Below, in pieces: positions 1 through 12,299 of a stretch of 64,000 bases of DNA. The DNA comes from Isoetes taiwanensis (lineage: Eukaryota; Streptophyta; Lycopodiopsida; Isoetales; Isoetaceae). The stretch spans positions 1-64,000 of the forward strand of contig JAJEKV010000210.1 of the NCBI GenBank assembly GCA_021234155.1. Reading direction: 5' to 3'. Within the stretch, counting starts at the first letter, position 1. Every line of letters starts with the position of its first letter. Made by a program: the position numbers and the translations under genes. The notes under the pieces were generated by a model. The model did no database searches, was not told the DNA's origin, and saw nothing but the letters and a program-made list of their open reading frames with translations.

Positions 1-16
1 AAGCAGCAACTGCTGG

Positions 17-994
17 CTAGTCAATCTCACTCGGGGCCAGAGCCTCGATCCAATCCTGTGCAGACCGCAAGGAGGGTGCATAAACTGCATTAATGCTCCA
101 CGGGCCCCAATGTATGAAGGCCAATAACAAGGGCAAAGAGGGGCTCACACCCGGCTTAAATCGACCACAAGGACATTCACTCCCGGAGCAACTGCACCCG
201 CCACATGTATACCCTAACCTTTGGTAGAAAGTGAGCTCCATGTCCACGCCCAAACCGAAGGCCATCGAGAACCCGAAGCCTTAGAGACCACTTTGTTCTG
301 GGGGGTAGAGGTCATGAATAGCCAACACCCGCAGAACAAGACCAAGATAAAACAAGAAGACACAACATCCCAGGGATGAACCTTCCAAACCCGTACCATC
401 ACCCATCATCCCCGAGGGACTATAGGTATGTGTAACGGAATACTCGCCACTTGATCCCAGATAGTCTTGGCCACACGCTTATTCCCAAGGGTCAAAACGA
501 GCTCGAAGAACTCCCACGCAAGGTTAGCCGACCACCCCAATACCAATCCTCCAAGGGAGCACGCGAGTCAGCTTTCCAACGGGCTCACACCGAAAGCATG
601 CACAGCTGGCAGCTAAGGGGCACAGCAGGGGGTAGAGGAACCCACAAGAAAGGAGAAGAGTGGTGATAAACCGAGGCATAATCTAGTTGGAAGAGCACAC
701 GCATTACGATCCCAAGCCCCGAACAACACGCGGAGAAAGGGGGATGCATGTGGGAAAGGCCGGAGACCATACAACAAATGCTCAAGGCAATTCCACATGC
801 ACAGATGGCTTCCCAAACGCCACACAATGGCTAAGAGATCGCGAACAACAACAAGCACCAGAGAAGATGCTCCATCCTGTAATGCTCCAAACAAACTTGG
901 AGACCAACACCTTACTATGTAGTGCCAAATCCGTAATGGCTAAGCCCCCATCCTCCCTGGGCATGAGACACTTCCCACCAAGCCACTTTAACAA
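17..994 (-). pseudogene. LINE ORF2 C-terminal region
   Basis: At 994-782 (minus strand) the frame reads WLGGKCLMPREDGGLAITDL. This is the W-x-x-LCxPKxxGGLGIxDL block that follows the RT thumb in plant L1 ORF2 proteins. Further downstream a cysteine-rich frame (265-17) has CGGCSCSGSECPCGRF, in the region where ORF2 carries its zinc-finger and RNase-H-like tail. The identity of that last piece is uncertain. The element continues beyond the left edge of the window. Confidence 0.6.
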
Positions 995-1428
995 CCGCCT
1001 TCATCATCCCCCCTCCCACACAAAAATTTCGAACAATCTTATCCAAAGCCCCAGATCTTACCCTCAGAGCTAACATCGCAGATGTCAGATACACATGAGT
1101 GCTACAGTAATCGACTTGGCAATAGTGATCCTACCGCCATGGACAACTTGCTACCCTTCCACCAATTGAGGTGTTTCTGCAACCCCCGCAGAAAATCTCA
1201 TCCCACACCCTCCCCATGGAAACATCCCTCCAAAGGGAATACCCAAATGCCTTAGTACACACATTACCCGAAGCACCTTCCAAGGGAATAGAGCCAAACA
1301 AGGGGAGGCTGAGTCACGGGCCCATAATGCGGAGCATTTTACCCCAATTCGTTAAGAATGCCCGAGGCCAAGGAGAAAGTATCCAAAGAAACCCTTCACA
1401 TTCAAGCAAATTCCTCTCTTTTCTCGCC

Positions 1429-2375
1429 AACCAAGAAGAGGAAAGTGTCATCGGCTGAACCGTTAATAATCTGCCGACTACCATCCCGTGATCCAAGCCC
1501 ATCCACCACCCTCCTCCACCGCTACCAAAAAACAATCGAGACAATGCCTCCCCACAATCAGAACAAAACGGGCGCCAAAGGGCACCTCGACGCACCCTCC
1601 GCTTAAGGAGAAAAGGCGAGGGTTCACCTCGCACACCATCAGAGTCTCGCGGCCGATCCATGCAGCTTTCATGATCGCTCTCTCAGAAGCGCGGACCATC
1701 CCCAATGCTAACATCATGGCGCATAAGAACTCCTAACGACACTATCGTAGCTTTGGCAAAGTCAAGCTTAAGATAGGCAATGCCTTGACTTGTTTTCCCT
1801 GGCCCAATAAAGGCCCCTCATAAGCCGCAAGAACATTAGTCAAAATATTCCTCCCAGAACAAACCTAGATCGCGACCTTACTAATGGAAGAAGTCAACAC
1901 CGCTTCAACTTCTCTCGCTAGGGCTTTCGCGAATAATCTTATATACGAGGGACAACAAGGATATAGGCCTCCCAATCATTAATATAGTAGAAGGTCGCTT
2001 AACCTTAGGAATCAAGGAAATGCATGCTGTATTCAAGATCCTATCCATTTGAGAAGACCGCAAGAACTCAAGATATACCCGTACATGCACTCACCAGCCC
2101 ACTCCCAATAAGTCCTGAAAGAACTCCACTGTGGATGCCATCCAGCCGTGACATTTGTCCTTGGCCATGCACATACATGCCTCCGCAAATCCTCTCTCGA
2201 GAGCTCCCCGCCCAAGCTCACGCCGGTGAGGTAGAATAGATGGCTTAATGTACCCCCAAAACAAGCTCCTTCCCGTGATCTCCCTGCCATAGGGAAGAGT
2301 GGCGCTAAAACCCTGAGAAATGAGCATGCACATACCTCTGAAATCAGCTGGATCCTCCAAAGTCCGCCATCGCAA
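1429..2375 (-). pseudogene. LINE reverse transcriptase fragment
   Basis: The minus-strand frames show the usual L1 RT order. AKDKCHGWMASTVEFFQDLL (2,375-2,091) is the N-terminal K-x-PGxDG-IPxEFF block. LNTACISLIPKVKRPS plus GRPISLLSLVYKII (2,090-1,905) is the L-PK-x-RPISL block. A GCP-like block with PFGARFVLIV follows near 1.55 kb. The catalytic box reads SADDTFLFL at 1,458-1,429, where most L1s have (F/Y)ADD. The blocks fall in different frames, so no single ORF encodes the enzyme. Confidence 0.75.
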
Positions 2376-2649
2376 AGCAAGGGACGCTTATAGATGCCGA
2401 TATCGCCAGCCTAGTCAGCTGCTCAAGAACACCGATCTAACTTGTGTCCCCTCCTTCAACCAAGTAAGGCCGCGCTTCACACGGCCTCCCAGACTTTTAA
2501 CATGCTCCAGAGCAACAATACACTGCAACACCGCATTCTCCTAATGCCATCGAAGGTCGCTACCGAATCTTCCAACTCCCGATAGAGACTATGCAACTCC
2601 TGCCGCCTCGGCCCATGACACGCCTACCAAAGACTTTTGGCAAAACGCT

Positions 2650-3174
2650 TCACCCCGCTAACGCAAATACCATACCAGACATACCCTTCAGAGATGAAAA
2701 GGTATCAAGCCACAACTCCTTGCATCGGGCCGAAAACTGCGATTGCCGTAGTTTCGGGTGTTCAAACGGAACACCGGCCCGAGAGGGCCGAGAGGCAACC
2801 GCACCTCGACTGACAAAACCCGAGGGTAATGATCGAAATGGAGGTAGATGTAATGTTACTCCGCACGAAGAGGGCACACCATCCAATGCGCATGGAGAAG
2901 CATAGCACCGTCATGCCTAGCATACGCCCGCCCGCACTAACAGCTTATTACAATAGGTGAAAGACAAGTCCCTGTGGACCTCAACCAAGGCCAATCCTCG
3001 CAACAAACGAGACCATCGGTCCCTCTCAAACCCATGCACAACCCGGGTTCCGTAACCACATCTTCTACTCGCTTCTACCATATTGAAGTCCCTAACAACA
3101 ACCAAGCAACCCACAGAACCCACCAAGGGCTCGCCAGAACTTATTCCGATCATGGGCCCATAAAGCACCCTCAC
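2650..3174 (-). pseudogene. LINE AP-endonuclease fragment
   Basis: At 3,174-2,917 the minus-strand frame reads VVVRDFNMVE, matching the GDFN motif of exonuclease-endonuclease-phosphatase nucleases with the G replaced by R. It is followed by DLSFTYCNK, the counterpart of the FTWxN block that lies shortly downstream in L1 endonucleases. The next frame (2,886-2,650) contains PFEHPKLRQSQFSARCKELW, a typical linker after the SDH-containing end of the nuclease domain. In an intact element this enzyme nicks target DNA to prime reverse transcription. Here it is frameshifted and probably dead, unless the shifts are assembly errors. Confidence 0.7.
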
Positions 3175-4081
3175 TGAGAAGGTCTGATTAGGGCATAAAC
3201 ATTAACAATCCCCCACTCTTGCCCTCCCTCCAACCACTTAATTATTGCCCACCGACTAAAACCTCGTCATTGCAGAGTATGTGACCCGCGACATCCATCC
3301 TCCAAGCAATAAGAGTGCCCCCATTAGTCCGCCTGTAAGAAGAAGCAATAGAACCAAACCGCTTACCAACCATATTCATGAGTCTGACATATCACCCCTT
3401 CGGACACTTATGCTCCTAAATGCAAACAATATCAGGACGTTAACCGCCGGTGCTAAAGAAACACGGCCCTCTTTACTACTAGAGGACCGCACTCCTCAAG
3501 ACATTCCAACCGAGGATCCACCTATTCATCCCTGAGGAGAAAGTGCCCAGCCCCACATGCCTACCCACCGTGCCATTAGCCCACTCCACGTAGTCATCGG
3601 CCCGTAGCCGAGGATTAATCACAGCAATGTGGATCCACAGCCATTTACATGACATTCCACTTCCAACACGTGTTGGAAGTCCCCCATGCACCTCCATAGA
3701 GTCATGGGCCACACTAGTCTCTACCCTCCAACCGCTGCTCCAGCCCACCTCATGCTCAAGACATACCGCTATCGGACATCCCCAAAGAAGATCACCAACC
3801 CTCCTACAGCCCCCGGCCCTCGCACCTAGCCACAACCAAATCATCCTGAGCCCTCCCCGAGCCACCATGTCCCTAGCCCCGCCATCCAATGGGCGGCCAG
3901 GCAAAGAAGTTCGGCCCGCCCGCCCCACACCACCTCTCCCAACCACACCACCTCGCCCAACTCCACTCATCAGACCACGGAGTCCTCTGCTTTGTTACCT
4001 CAGAACAGAGGAATCCCGCCCCCAGATAAGCACCCGCAACCCCTACCACATCACAATTACAAGCAGGACCATAGAAGATCA

Positions 4082-5179
4082 TCAATGTGGTCGATGGTAG
4101 CACAATAGATGGAAACATCCGCCGGATCTCGTGAGCCATTCAAAAGCTTCAAGCGAAAAAAGAAAGTGCTGTGGACCACTACGACCGGGAAGAGAAGTGG
4201 GCACAGTCGCAAAGCAAAGCAGAAAGCAACACGATCTTGGGGACCCGCATAATAGAATGAGCCAAATATACACCTGTGCCATTAGCCATAGAAACCAAGA
4301 AATCGGGCACCATCGATCGTGAGGAAGATCCCGGGAATTTGGAACCAACACTGGATTTTTAACCATTGCCAAAGAACTGTGGACATTGCCGAGTATAATA
4401 ATCGATACAACACATATGATTCACCCAAAGTATCCACCTTCCACTAACCAATTGCCGCATGTAAGACTCAGCCTCAAACATGATTATGAAGAAATTATTT
4501 GGTAGGAATTTCAGAGACCGGACATTGGCAAACCAATCCGCCTCGTGATGTCCCAAGAAGTTAAGAGCTAAACCTTCTCGTGGTCCAATATGTAACCCGT
4601 GAAGTAGCCCAATACCGCGAAAATGAAACTAGATTCTCAATGGTCCAACATGCCCGGTATGATCAATATCTATCCATGGAGTCTCGAAGAGCCGCCAGAT
4701 GTCAATAAAGAGTGATGATCCTCCACAAATTTCAAAGCCTCTTGAACACGGGCACCCTACACTCCGAGCCTCAAGGCTTTGATCCAATCTGAAAACCCCT
4801 ACGAAAGTGATGCGAAAGCAAACAGCCACAGTTTCCCAAGCAGCCGCAAGACAGAATTGGGGCTGTCACTGCATCCCCGAGAGGTATCCAGGGGCACCCA
4901 GAGGCATTATCAACTACATGCACCCTAGAAGAGGGCGATCACCATCAAGTGATCCCTTCCCAACCATGGGGAAGAGGGCATCACAGATCCGGGGCCTAAA
5001 GGGGGCATGCTTGATGGAATCAAGACCGAGTCTCCAAAACACAATCTACTTGGGTCTCTAATTATATTGAGAGGAAGAGCAATCCACATACCTCTCAACC
5101 AAGGGGATTCCAAGAGCTCCCTCATCTTTGCCACCAATTGCATGCCACTTCCTCTTCTACATGCCTCCTCTTCATGCAT
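4082..5179 (-). pseudogene. LINE ORF1 (gag-like, DUF4283-type) remnant
   Basis: Three successive minus-strand reading frames make up the region. The clearest part, at about 4,556-4,359, reads FFIIMFEAESYMRQLVSGRW followed by ILWVNH. This resembles the DUF4283 domain of plant LINE ORF1 proteins, in which an FxVxF strand is followed by a VL-GxPWxxxxH block. Such proteins bind element RNA as ribonucleoproteins. The flanking frames (5,179-4,925 and 4,829-4,629) lack a recognisable domain. The later part (4,372-4,082) is cysteine-containing but shows no intact zinc knuckle. The family assignment is by motif only. Confidence 0.55.
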
Positions 5180-6284
5180 GCCGAGACCCGCGCCTTCCCT
5201 TTATCGAGGATTCTTTTCCTCGCCATCTCCCTTGGCTTCAGCCCCTGCCATGAGGCTCAATCTGTCCCCCATCACCGTCCGGCAGAGCTGTATGACATCC
5301 TAACCACTCGGAATCAGCCGCTTATGCAACAAGCCACATGCAAAACAGCTGATGCTATACACTTCCTAAAGAGCTCTGAGCAAGCTTTCCAACGAGCCCA
5401 AGCACGCGAAATCCTACACCGGGATCCCCAACCATCGAAATTCAATACTATCAAAAAGGGCAAAACATCACTTTAAGACTTCAAGGATATTTTTTAATTT
5501 ATGGGACCCCATTAGATTTTTCTTTCACGTTGTCGATATAAAGACTTGCGAAGACAATCTAAGGCTAGGTGCAAGTGCATTTTGAAGTGCATTTTAGTGC
5601 AAAACTACATCGTTCAACTATGCAATTAGCCAAGACATAAGGCATGAAAGTACGTTCACACAATTGAAAGGTCCAAAACTTGCTCCCTTGACAATAAACA
5701 ATGTTATGAGAAACTTTCACACCTAATGTTAAGCATTAACACCAATGAGAATATTTTGTTCTTTAGGGACATTAACCACGCACATTAAAAAACCATTCTC
5801 AAATCTTTCATGCTAAAAAAAAAATTCTTATCCTTTATGGGGCTAGCTAGGTGAATAATAAAACATTTTAAAATGTCCCATTAAGAGCCCAATTACTAGG
5901 CACCACAAATTTTATACTTTAAGGCTACTAGCTAGGTGATTTAAAGAACATTGCGAAGCTTCCCATTAAAGGCCTATTAAAAGTAGCCAAGTTCACAATA
6001 TGTACTTTAGAATTGTGCATGCATCAAAATTCATACCATATGACGTTGGGTTCATCATAGCTAACCTACACTACTTCACCACTCTCCCGCCTTTCTTTGC
6101 TCCAACTTCAAGTTATGCCACTATAACCAATGAAAACACTGGACTATAAAACCTCGCTCTCTCTCGTTTTCCTTTACAATGTAAACTCTTGAAACATCTA
6201 TACCTAGAGTTTTATCTCAAGACCCCGCTTTTCCCAACTCGCATTTTTGTACAACCACTTTAACAATATATAACAAATGACGCA

Positions 6285-6470
6285 GAATAAATAATGAAAT
6301 AAAATGTCCAATGTACAAGTAACAAAATAATGAAATAAAAATGTGCCCTAAGATACGTGGGGAGCACATTATATAATGGTAACAAAATGATGAAATAAAA
6401 TGTTCAATGTACATAGGACAACTATACAAGAGTTGCCCTAAGATACGTGGGGAGCACATTATATAACGAC
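6285..6470. repeat. Imperfect tandem duplication (about 95-bp unit)
   Basis: Two copies of a unit contain AATGAAATAAAATGT-CAATGTACA followed by GCCCTAAGATACGTGGGGAG and CACATTATATAA. The second copy has an extra internal segment. No coding content. Confidence 0.75.
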
Positions 6471-6600
6471 CTGCTTGATTTTGTCGCTAATAATTTGGGC
6501 TCTTCTTCTTTCACAATCGGTATCTTTTACACCCAATGTCTTTTTGAGTCGAGTCAACAAAGAATGTTCAGGCTACCTTGGTCAGCGATAAATTTCTTGT

Positions 6601-7003
6601 AACATTAATTATTATAAACCATTGCATTCCACTTAAAAATAAAATTTCCTTAAACCCCCTTTTGGTTTGGGTGCATATTCACACCGGGGTGACCCGCATC
6701 GAGAGTCGCTGGATGAGCATATATGCCTTTATTCGGCCGATCTAGACCATACATAGAGATCCTCATTTGTGGGGTATGCCTGTGACAAGTTTTGGTATAA
6801 TCAGATAACACAATTTATGTAAATACTATAAGATTTGAGACAATGTACTATATGGTATTGATTTTGTACATGTATAACATGATTTTAGGGGCTCACGCCT
6901 CTACGCCACTCCCCGGTGGTGAATATGCACCCAAACCAAAGGGGGTTTAAGGGGAATTTTATTTTAAGTATGGAATGCAATGGTTTGTAATAATTAATGT
7001 TAA
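6601..7003. repeat. Foldback/MITE-like element with about 90-bp inverted arms
   Basis: The left arm (6,601-6,692) and right arm (6,911-7,003) are inverted copies. Shared blocks on the right arm are GAATATGCACCCAAACCAAA, GGGGGTTTAAGG, GGAATGCAATGGTTT and TAATAATTAATGTTA. The arms differ at a few scattered sites, and the spacer is about 220 bp of unrelated AT-rich DNA. A related arm end (CCCCTTTTG-TTGCGTGCATATTCAC) appears alone near 27,818-27,842, which suggests a dispersed family. No target duplication was found. Confidence 0.7.
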
Positions 7004-8600
7004 TGATAGTTATGTGTTGGTAGTTATATACTAAAGTTTTTTATTCTTCTAAGGCCAACAAAAGAAAACAAAACCAAATAAATAAACAAGCAACAATACA
7101 ACATATACACAAACCAAACTCCCTTGAGTGAATATGTAGCATCTAAACAAAAAGAAAGTCATATAATCATTGTTTATTGTTATATATTGTTATATGTTTG
7201 TGAGATCCGTGGAAGAACAAAAATTTAGGGCCTATAGAATATAAAAATCATAAAACAATGCAAATGAAAACGGCCACACAAACCAGCATAAGGGGTTCTC
7301 ATACTGCCTAACCTCATACTTGTCTAACCCTAGCCCTTGATCCAAGTAATATTCCATGGATTATTCCAAATCCACAAACTATGGCCGCTCATCCAAAACA
7401 AGATGGGGTCAAACCCCATTTTCCACCTCACCCAAAGGTTGTCTCAATTGTATTCCCTGAAGTCAAACATGTACAAAATGTACTAAACACCAAACATACA
7501 TACACAATCGTATAGATTACAGAACTCCATTCCTGTTGAATCCTCGTTCAACACTAGAGTCGCTTGCATTACAACTGTTTTTTATAAATTTGAATTACAT
7601 GAACAACAAGAAAACTCTAATATAACTCCAAACTTAACAAACAAATTTTTGTTTCCATAGACGGCAAGTAGATCGATGTGCCAATAACATACATTTGAAT
7701 AAGAAGAAAGTATGTAGAACAAGTACAACAAATTGACTTGTCAATCAACACATAGTTTTGCTGCAGGGATTTCCACAAAGGCAATTGTAGAAGTGCATGG
7801 CAACCGACACAAAAATTTGCGGTGACACAAAATGTACGTGACTTCCTCAAGACCTTCTGAGCATGAAAAGGAGCATGAGAGAATACTATGAACTGCCAGA
7901 CATTAAAATATCTCCCTGGTCCCCAGGCGCTTAGCCTCTACCGCCGTAACCCTCGGTTGTAAATGGAGCGTAAGCCAATCCTTTTTATATAAAAGGTTGC
8001 TCATTTTTCGCCTTTTCCAAAGACCACTAACATTAAGTTATTTTCTCCTTTTAAGGTTTTCTACATGCCGCCTTTCTCAGATTATTGTGCATGAACAACA
8101 TTTTGAAGTCTGCCAAGGAACTTTTTGTCCATAATACCATTGTTAATTTCCAAACTACATGGAATACAAATAAGGAAGCATAACCCAATGCGATTATTGC
8201 ATGGCAAAATTTCTTCAGAGGGGGGGGGTCCATCCTCGCTTTAACATATATACTTAATTTGAAAAGATTAGATATGAATATAGTTCCAAGATATAGGGCA
8301 TAGCACGGTTTAGATGGAAGACAAAACAAAAGAAAGGCCAAGGCATTTCTTAGTCTGCAGAAACAGACTTTCCATGGGTGCATGGATACCTAGACCCAGA
8401 ATATCCCAAGGATTGCCTTTGTCTCTACTTAAGATACTAAAAATGAACATAGATTCGCCGAGAAGAGCTTCTAATATTGCACTCATATATAATGGAGTAC
8501 TCTATTTACCACAATGCGAGAACACATGGTTATCATGGTCCTCTAAATATGCTCCATCCAACCAATTACTTCATTGTTTAGAAAAGTAAAACCTAAATCC

Positions 8601-10419
8601 TCATTACAACAATGGTAAGTGATGATGAGTAATGAGGAATATATACCGTTATTTGGGCTGTGCAAAAGCATCAAGATCATGACCATCCCGCTTCTAGCAT
8701 CTCGATAACTTTCTTCAATGCTTGACTTTAATAGAGCCACTTCCATAACCAAACCAAGTGGCATTATGATTGCCTACAATGTAAACAATAATCTAGGTTT
8801 TTCAGATTCGCAAAATGCTCAAGAAGCAAAGATGATAAATTGTCAAATTAATGATTAATCAGACCCTTCTAAAGGGCATGTCTCCCAAAGACAAGGTTGG
8901 CTAACTTTCTAGCAGCTCACTTGATAACTCTTGTTCTCCTCAGAATAAAGATGTACTTTGAAGTCTCAGACTTACATGTTTTGATCGTTGTAAATATTCA
9001 ATGATCTCAGCATTTCACAAACAATGCCTATAGTGTCCATAGCAGTGAAAAAGAGAACACTAGCTTAATGTAATGTACATATACTCAAACTTCATCGATC
9101 CCAAATTGAATCACATAGCTTGCTTTCACTAAAATGCATGTCCCAAATTATCATCATCTATGCTCAAAATCAATGTGGGTATCCAAATATGCTTTCTTTC
9201 TTCATCAACATGAGACTAAATTCATTTGGCTAAATACTATGCGTGAAACCAACCTTCCCCGTGATGTTTGCTCAAGTTGGTAGGCTCCCTATTTTTGTGG
9301 GCAATTATAAGGGCACCGTGAGTGTTGATCATTGAAAGTTATGCCAATCCGCATGCCCATGCCATCAAGGCCTATGCAAAAACATCCCCAAAACCCGCTT
9401 GTTCCGCTTGTTTTCTCGCGATCAACAACACTGGGTGTTAGTTTGAACTTGTTTGGCTCGCCTCTTTAATGACCCCGTAGTATGCCTTTCAAGAATTACG
9501 TAGACACATGCCACATTCTTTTTAAAATTCGCGGCAAAACCTACGTGACATGCATTTCAAATCAATGCCATCAGAGTCAATACTCAAAATTATACCTATA
9601 CACTAAATGCATCGTTTACAAGAAGCTAATAACTTATTGTCCGACGTTTCATACTCCTTCTCTCGCGGACTTGTTGTTGCATATGGATTCTCGCTTCATG
9701 TGGGCATCCCTTGTCGCCTCTCGTTAAAGCTTTCTTTTTTTAATGCCTCAAATTTTCCTTCTACAACCTTTTGTTGCTCCAATCGCTATAAGGACCCTTC
9801 ATTCATTTAACATTTAGGAAAAGCAACCAAATATGCCAAAGAATAGGGTCTTATGCACGGAAGCCTTAAACCTTGGTTCGCTCCTCCTCCATAATCTCAT
9901 AATTTCGAGCAATTGACTTCGAACCGCTGGTTTTGTCACCGATGTCGAATGATCTCAATTTAGGAGCATAAATCGTGGCAAATATGCTGAATAGCCTCTT
10001 TTGATCCTTTCATCAATTCAGAACATATTTGGTCCAGATCATTCTATAAGATCTATCATCTCCCTAACACACAATTGTTCTTCACTGTAAACCGCTATAC
10101 AGCAGCTCATCATAGATTCATAATGATCCTTACTGCAAACTGCTATACGGCAGGTCATCATTCATTACTTCTAGAATTCTAGTTGATTCATGTATCTTCT
10201 TAAAACAAATGGACCCTTGTTAACAACCCATTTTCCCTTTCTAAATTAGATTGATAATTCCAGCCTCATTATTGGCATCAAACCGCACCTTGAAAATCTC
10301 TAGTCCCCTTATGGAATTCATGTCCACCTTGGAAACAACATTCAACTCGGTGTTGCATTTTTACGAGTAACATTTGTGCAATTGGATATCCTAAACTCTA
10401 CCATTGTTACAATGACAAT
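8601..10419. other. AT-rich spacer, possibly the decayed end of element A's left pseudo-LTR
   Basis: No supported gene. By comparison with the right-hand copy (24.77 kb leftwards), the left pseudo-LTR of element A should extend here, but similarity is too weak to trace by eye below about 10.4 kb. A 55-bp imperfect tandem repeat lies at about 10,068-10,170, with ACTG(T/C)AAAC-GCTATAC-GCAG twice. Confidence 0.4.
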
Positions 10420-11090
10420 GGGAGAATTAGCAGAGACACAAGGTCTTTAATGTACCAAGATTTGGTCAAACTGGGATTGAATTGCTCTCGCCTTCTAGAT
10501 TCGGCACATCCTTAGAAATTTGTTTGGTCATAGCTTTTGCAGGTTTATGATAATAAAACACGCTTTTCCTCTTCTTAGCTAAGCTTTTTTCCATTTGTAA
10601 CTTTGACAATGGTGGTTTTGTTTAAGCCACCCTTTTTTTCCTTCCCATAAACCGTAAAAACAGCACAAAATTGGGCAAATGGAAAGAAGGAGAAGCAGGA
10701 AAACTATAGACTACCAACCAGTTTATATAAGGTACCCTAAACACGATTATTAGATGCTTCAAAGCAATCCATCCGTTGATCTTTATCTCCTTGCAAGAGC
10801 CAACCAAGGCATGCATGTAAAAAGACATCTCCCGCGCAATTCCAACTCAATGTAAGAGAGAAACCCTAAAGTGGGCTTAGACTAAGGAAATATTAAAAAT
10901 TTTGAAAGATTAAAATTTAAAAGATTTTTAATCCTAACAAAGGGCATAGCCCTAGTACAAGAATTAACATCCAATGGGGCACAAGACCGGGCAGATTCGA
11001 TTTTAAAGTCTAATGTGTGCAGAAAGCCAAAAATAAAATATCAAGAGATTACATAAGAAAAATCAAGAGATTACATAAAAACCCTTCCTC
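10420..11090 (-). repeat. Element A pseudo-LTR, downstream copy (partial)
   Basis: This stretch is a direct repeat of 24,090-24,769. Shared blocks include AGATTCGGCACATCCTTAGA, TTGTTTGGTCATAGCTTTTG, CAGTTTATATAAGGTACCC and AAGAATTAACATCCAATGGG. It begins, in element orientation, at the AAGAGATTACATAA duplication next to 11,090. The first-ORF start codon is present, but the ORF breaks after MGRKKRVA. Confidence 0.85.
10722..10740 (-). promoter_or_regulatory. TATA box in element A downstream pseudo-LTR
   Basis: The minus strand reads CCTTATATAAACTGG, identical to the box at 24,379-24,387 in the other pseudo-LTR. It lies upstream of the MGRKK start codon in both copies. Confidence 0.55.
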
Positions 11091-11299
11091 CTACCTCGAT
11101 CGGAGGTCCCCTATAAATCCAAAAGAAAGTTGTAATCAGGAGAGAAATTCCAAGGTAAACACAGGACCCTACCCAACCCATAACAAAGATATATGAAAAT
11201 GTAAGAAAACAAGTAAAAACTTGCAAAATTCTTTTCGTGACTCTAGAAAGATCTTCAATGTCAAACTCAAGGCCGTGAAGTTGTTCACTTTGAATGTTC

Positions 11300-11490
11300 T
11301 AAGAACAATCCTCGATGACATCCTTCCTCGTGAAACCATTGTTACAGAATGTACATATAAGCTCATGGATGTCTTCGGGGCCGTCGCTATGCAATTCAAT
11401 GTGCATACACAAAAGGAAATATCTCGAGAAATAATGACTTTGCAAGCCCTGACTATAAGGTCTACATCCCAAGCCTTGATGAACCCTCGT
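11300..11490 (-). pseudogene. Element A RT thumb / C-terminal helix region
   Basis: One minus-strand frame reads HSDGPEDIHELICTF, then CNNGFTRKDVIED. Element B has HSDHVAAAQDIKGLIQEF and LDNGFDKKDLMEN at the same position after its RT core. The shared pattern of a histidine-containing strand, then DI-x-LI and (D/N)NGF-x-(R/K)KD resembles the C-terminal helical region of Penelope-like and related RTs. It lies downstream of the RT core at 12,288-11,827, in another frame. Confidence 0.65.
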
Positions 11491-11826
11491 TAACTTTAAA
11501 CTTCGTTGCTTTCTCTTATCAGATTCGAATATTGGTACAACCTAATATTAGGGTCTAAGACATGAACCTAAAAATTGAGGAAATTTATCTTGATGCCCAC
11601 TTTGGAGTCCCGTCAGATTCTCGCCTCATCTTTAACAAACAATAGGTTCATGTTGTAGATCAGATAATCGTGATTTTGAGAAAAAACTCATGTAATTTTC
11701 CCCATTAATGATACATAAATCATCAATGTATCTAAAGGAAAACTGAATCGGGCAATATCATTGAATCTTTCATTTTGCCAAAATGTATACACAAAATCTA
11801 AGTTCAAACCAAAGCTAAATAATGTG

Positions 11827-12288
11827 TTACACCAAAGTGTGACTACATGAAAACCCCATTGGTATACCTTTTCTTTGTCTCCAAATCTGAGATCCCATCT
11901 GAAGGTAACAGTGGCTCAAAAGCCATGTATTAATCTTGCAAAATCGTGTTTTGAGATAACACCATCCCACCATCATCACTATATCTTTTTTCCATTTAAC
12001 TCTAAAGGAGCCTCGCAGTTTTTGAAGAAGTTGAGCCAAAGGCATTTTGTGAGACATAAAATCCCATACCATAAATGCAACATCACTAATGACTTCAATG
12101 ATGCCTCCCCGCCCTTCAAGAGGTATGTTTTCATAACATTTTGTAATGTCTAAAGAAAAGACATTAAAGACCTTGGGAGGGAGGTTAAGAATAAAGTCAA
12201 AGGAGGAGTTTACAAGCCAGCATGGATTGATTTTGTTTCTCATCCACAACCTAATTTCAGATGTATTCCAATGGCAGACTTCGGCCAC
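11827..12288 (-). pseudogene. Element A reverse transcriptase core (Penelope-like)
   Basis: The 153-residue minus-strand frame contains LDITKCYENIPLEG, an RT motif A with the catalytic Asp in a DI-x-xCYENIPL setting like the D-x-xLYTNIP of Penelope-like RTs. It also contains GIPMGFSCSHTLV, motif B with the GIPMG turn. The upstream INPCWLVNSSFD block also occurs in element B. Motif C (YMDD in B) is not in this frame. In L1 and gypsy RTs these motifs read differently (GVRQGCPL, MPFGL), so this is a separate RT class. The copy is truncated or frameshifted. Confidence 0.75.
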
Positions 12289-12299
12289 AATTCTACAAA

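Larger units (their letters stand above)
1..5180 (-). mobile_element. Degenerate L1-type LINE (minus strand, 3' end outside window)
   Basis: Read on the minus strand, the block holds in order an ORF1-like gag (about 5.18-4.08 kb), an AP-endonuclease segment (about 3.17-2.65 kb), reverse transcriptase blocks (about 2.38-1.43 kb) and the C-terminal region (about 1.0 kb to the window edge). All are broken by frameshifts and stops. The order and motifs are those of plant L1 (non-LTR) elements. No poly-A tail or target duplication is seen because the 3' end runs past base 1. Base composition is C-rich on the plus strand and unlike the AT-rich DNA that follows at 5.48 kb, so the 5' boundary is probably near 5.2-5.5 kb. 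Confidence 0.8.
5481..8600. other. AT-rich intergenic DNA, no gene seen
   Basis: I see no supported coding region here; open frames are short and lack recognisable motifs. It contains the tandem and inverted repeats listed separately (6.29-6.47 kb and 6.60-7.00 kb). Around 6,555-6,600 there is a degenerate copy of the terminus of the 47.2-48.3 kb TIR element (shared core GCGATAAATTTCTTGTA). Confidence 0.5.

Noticed and set aside
687-1073. Plus-strand frames across 0.4-5.4 kb
   Set aside because: They are antisense shadows of the minus-strand LINE, whose endonuclease and RT motifs are on the other strand.
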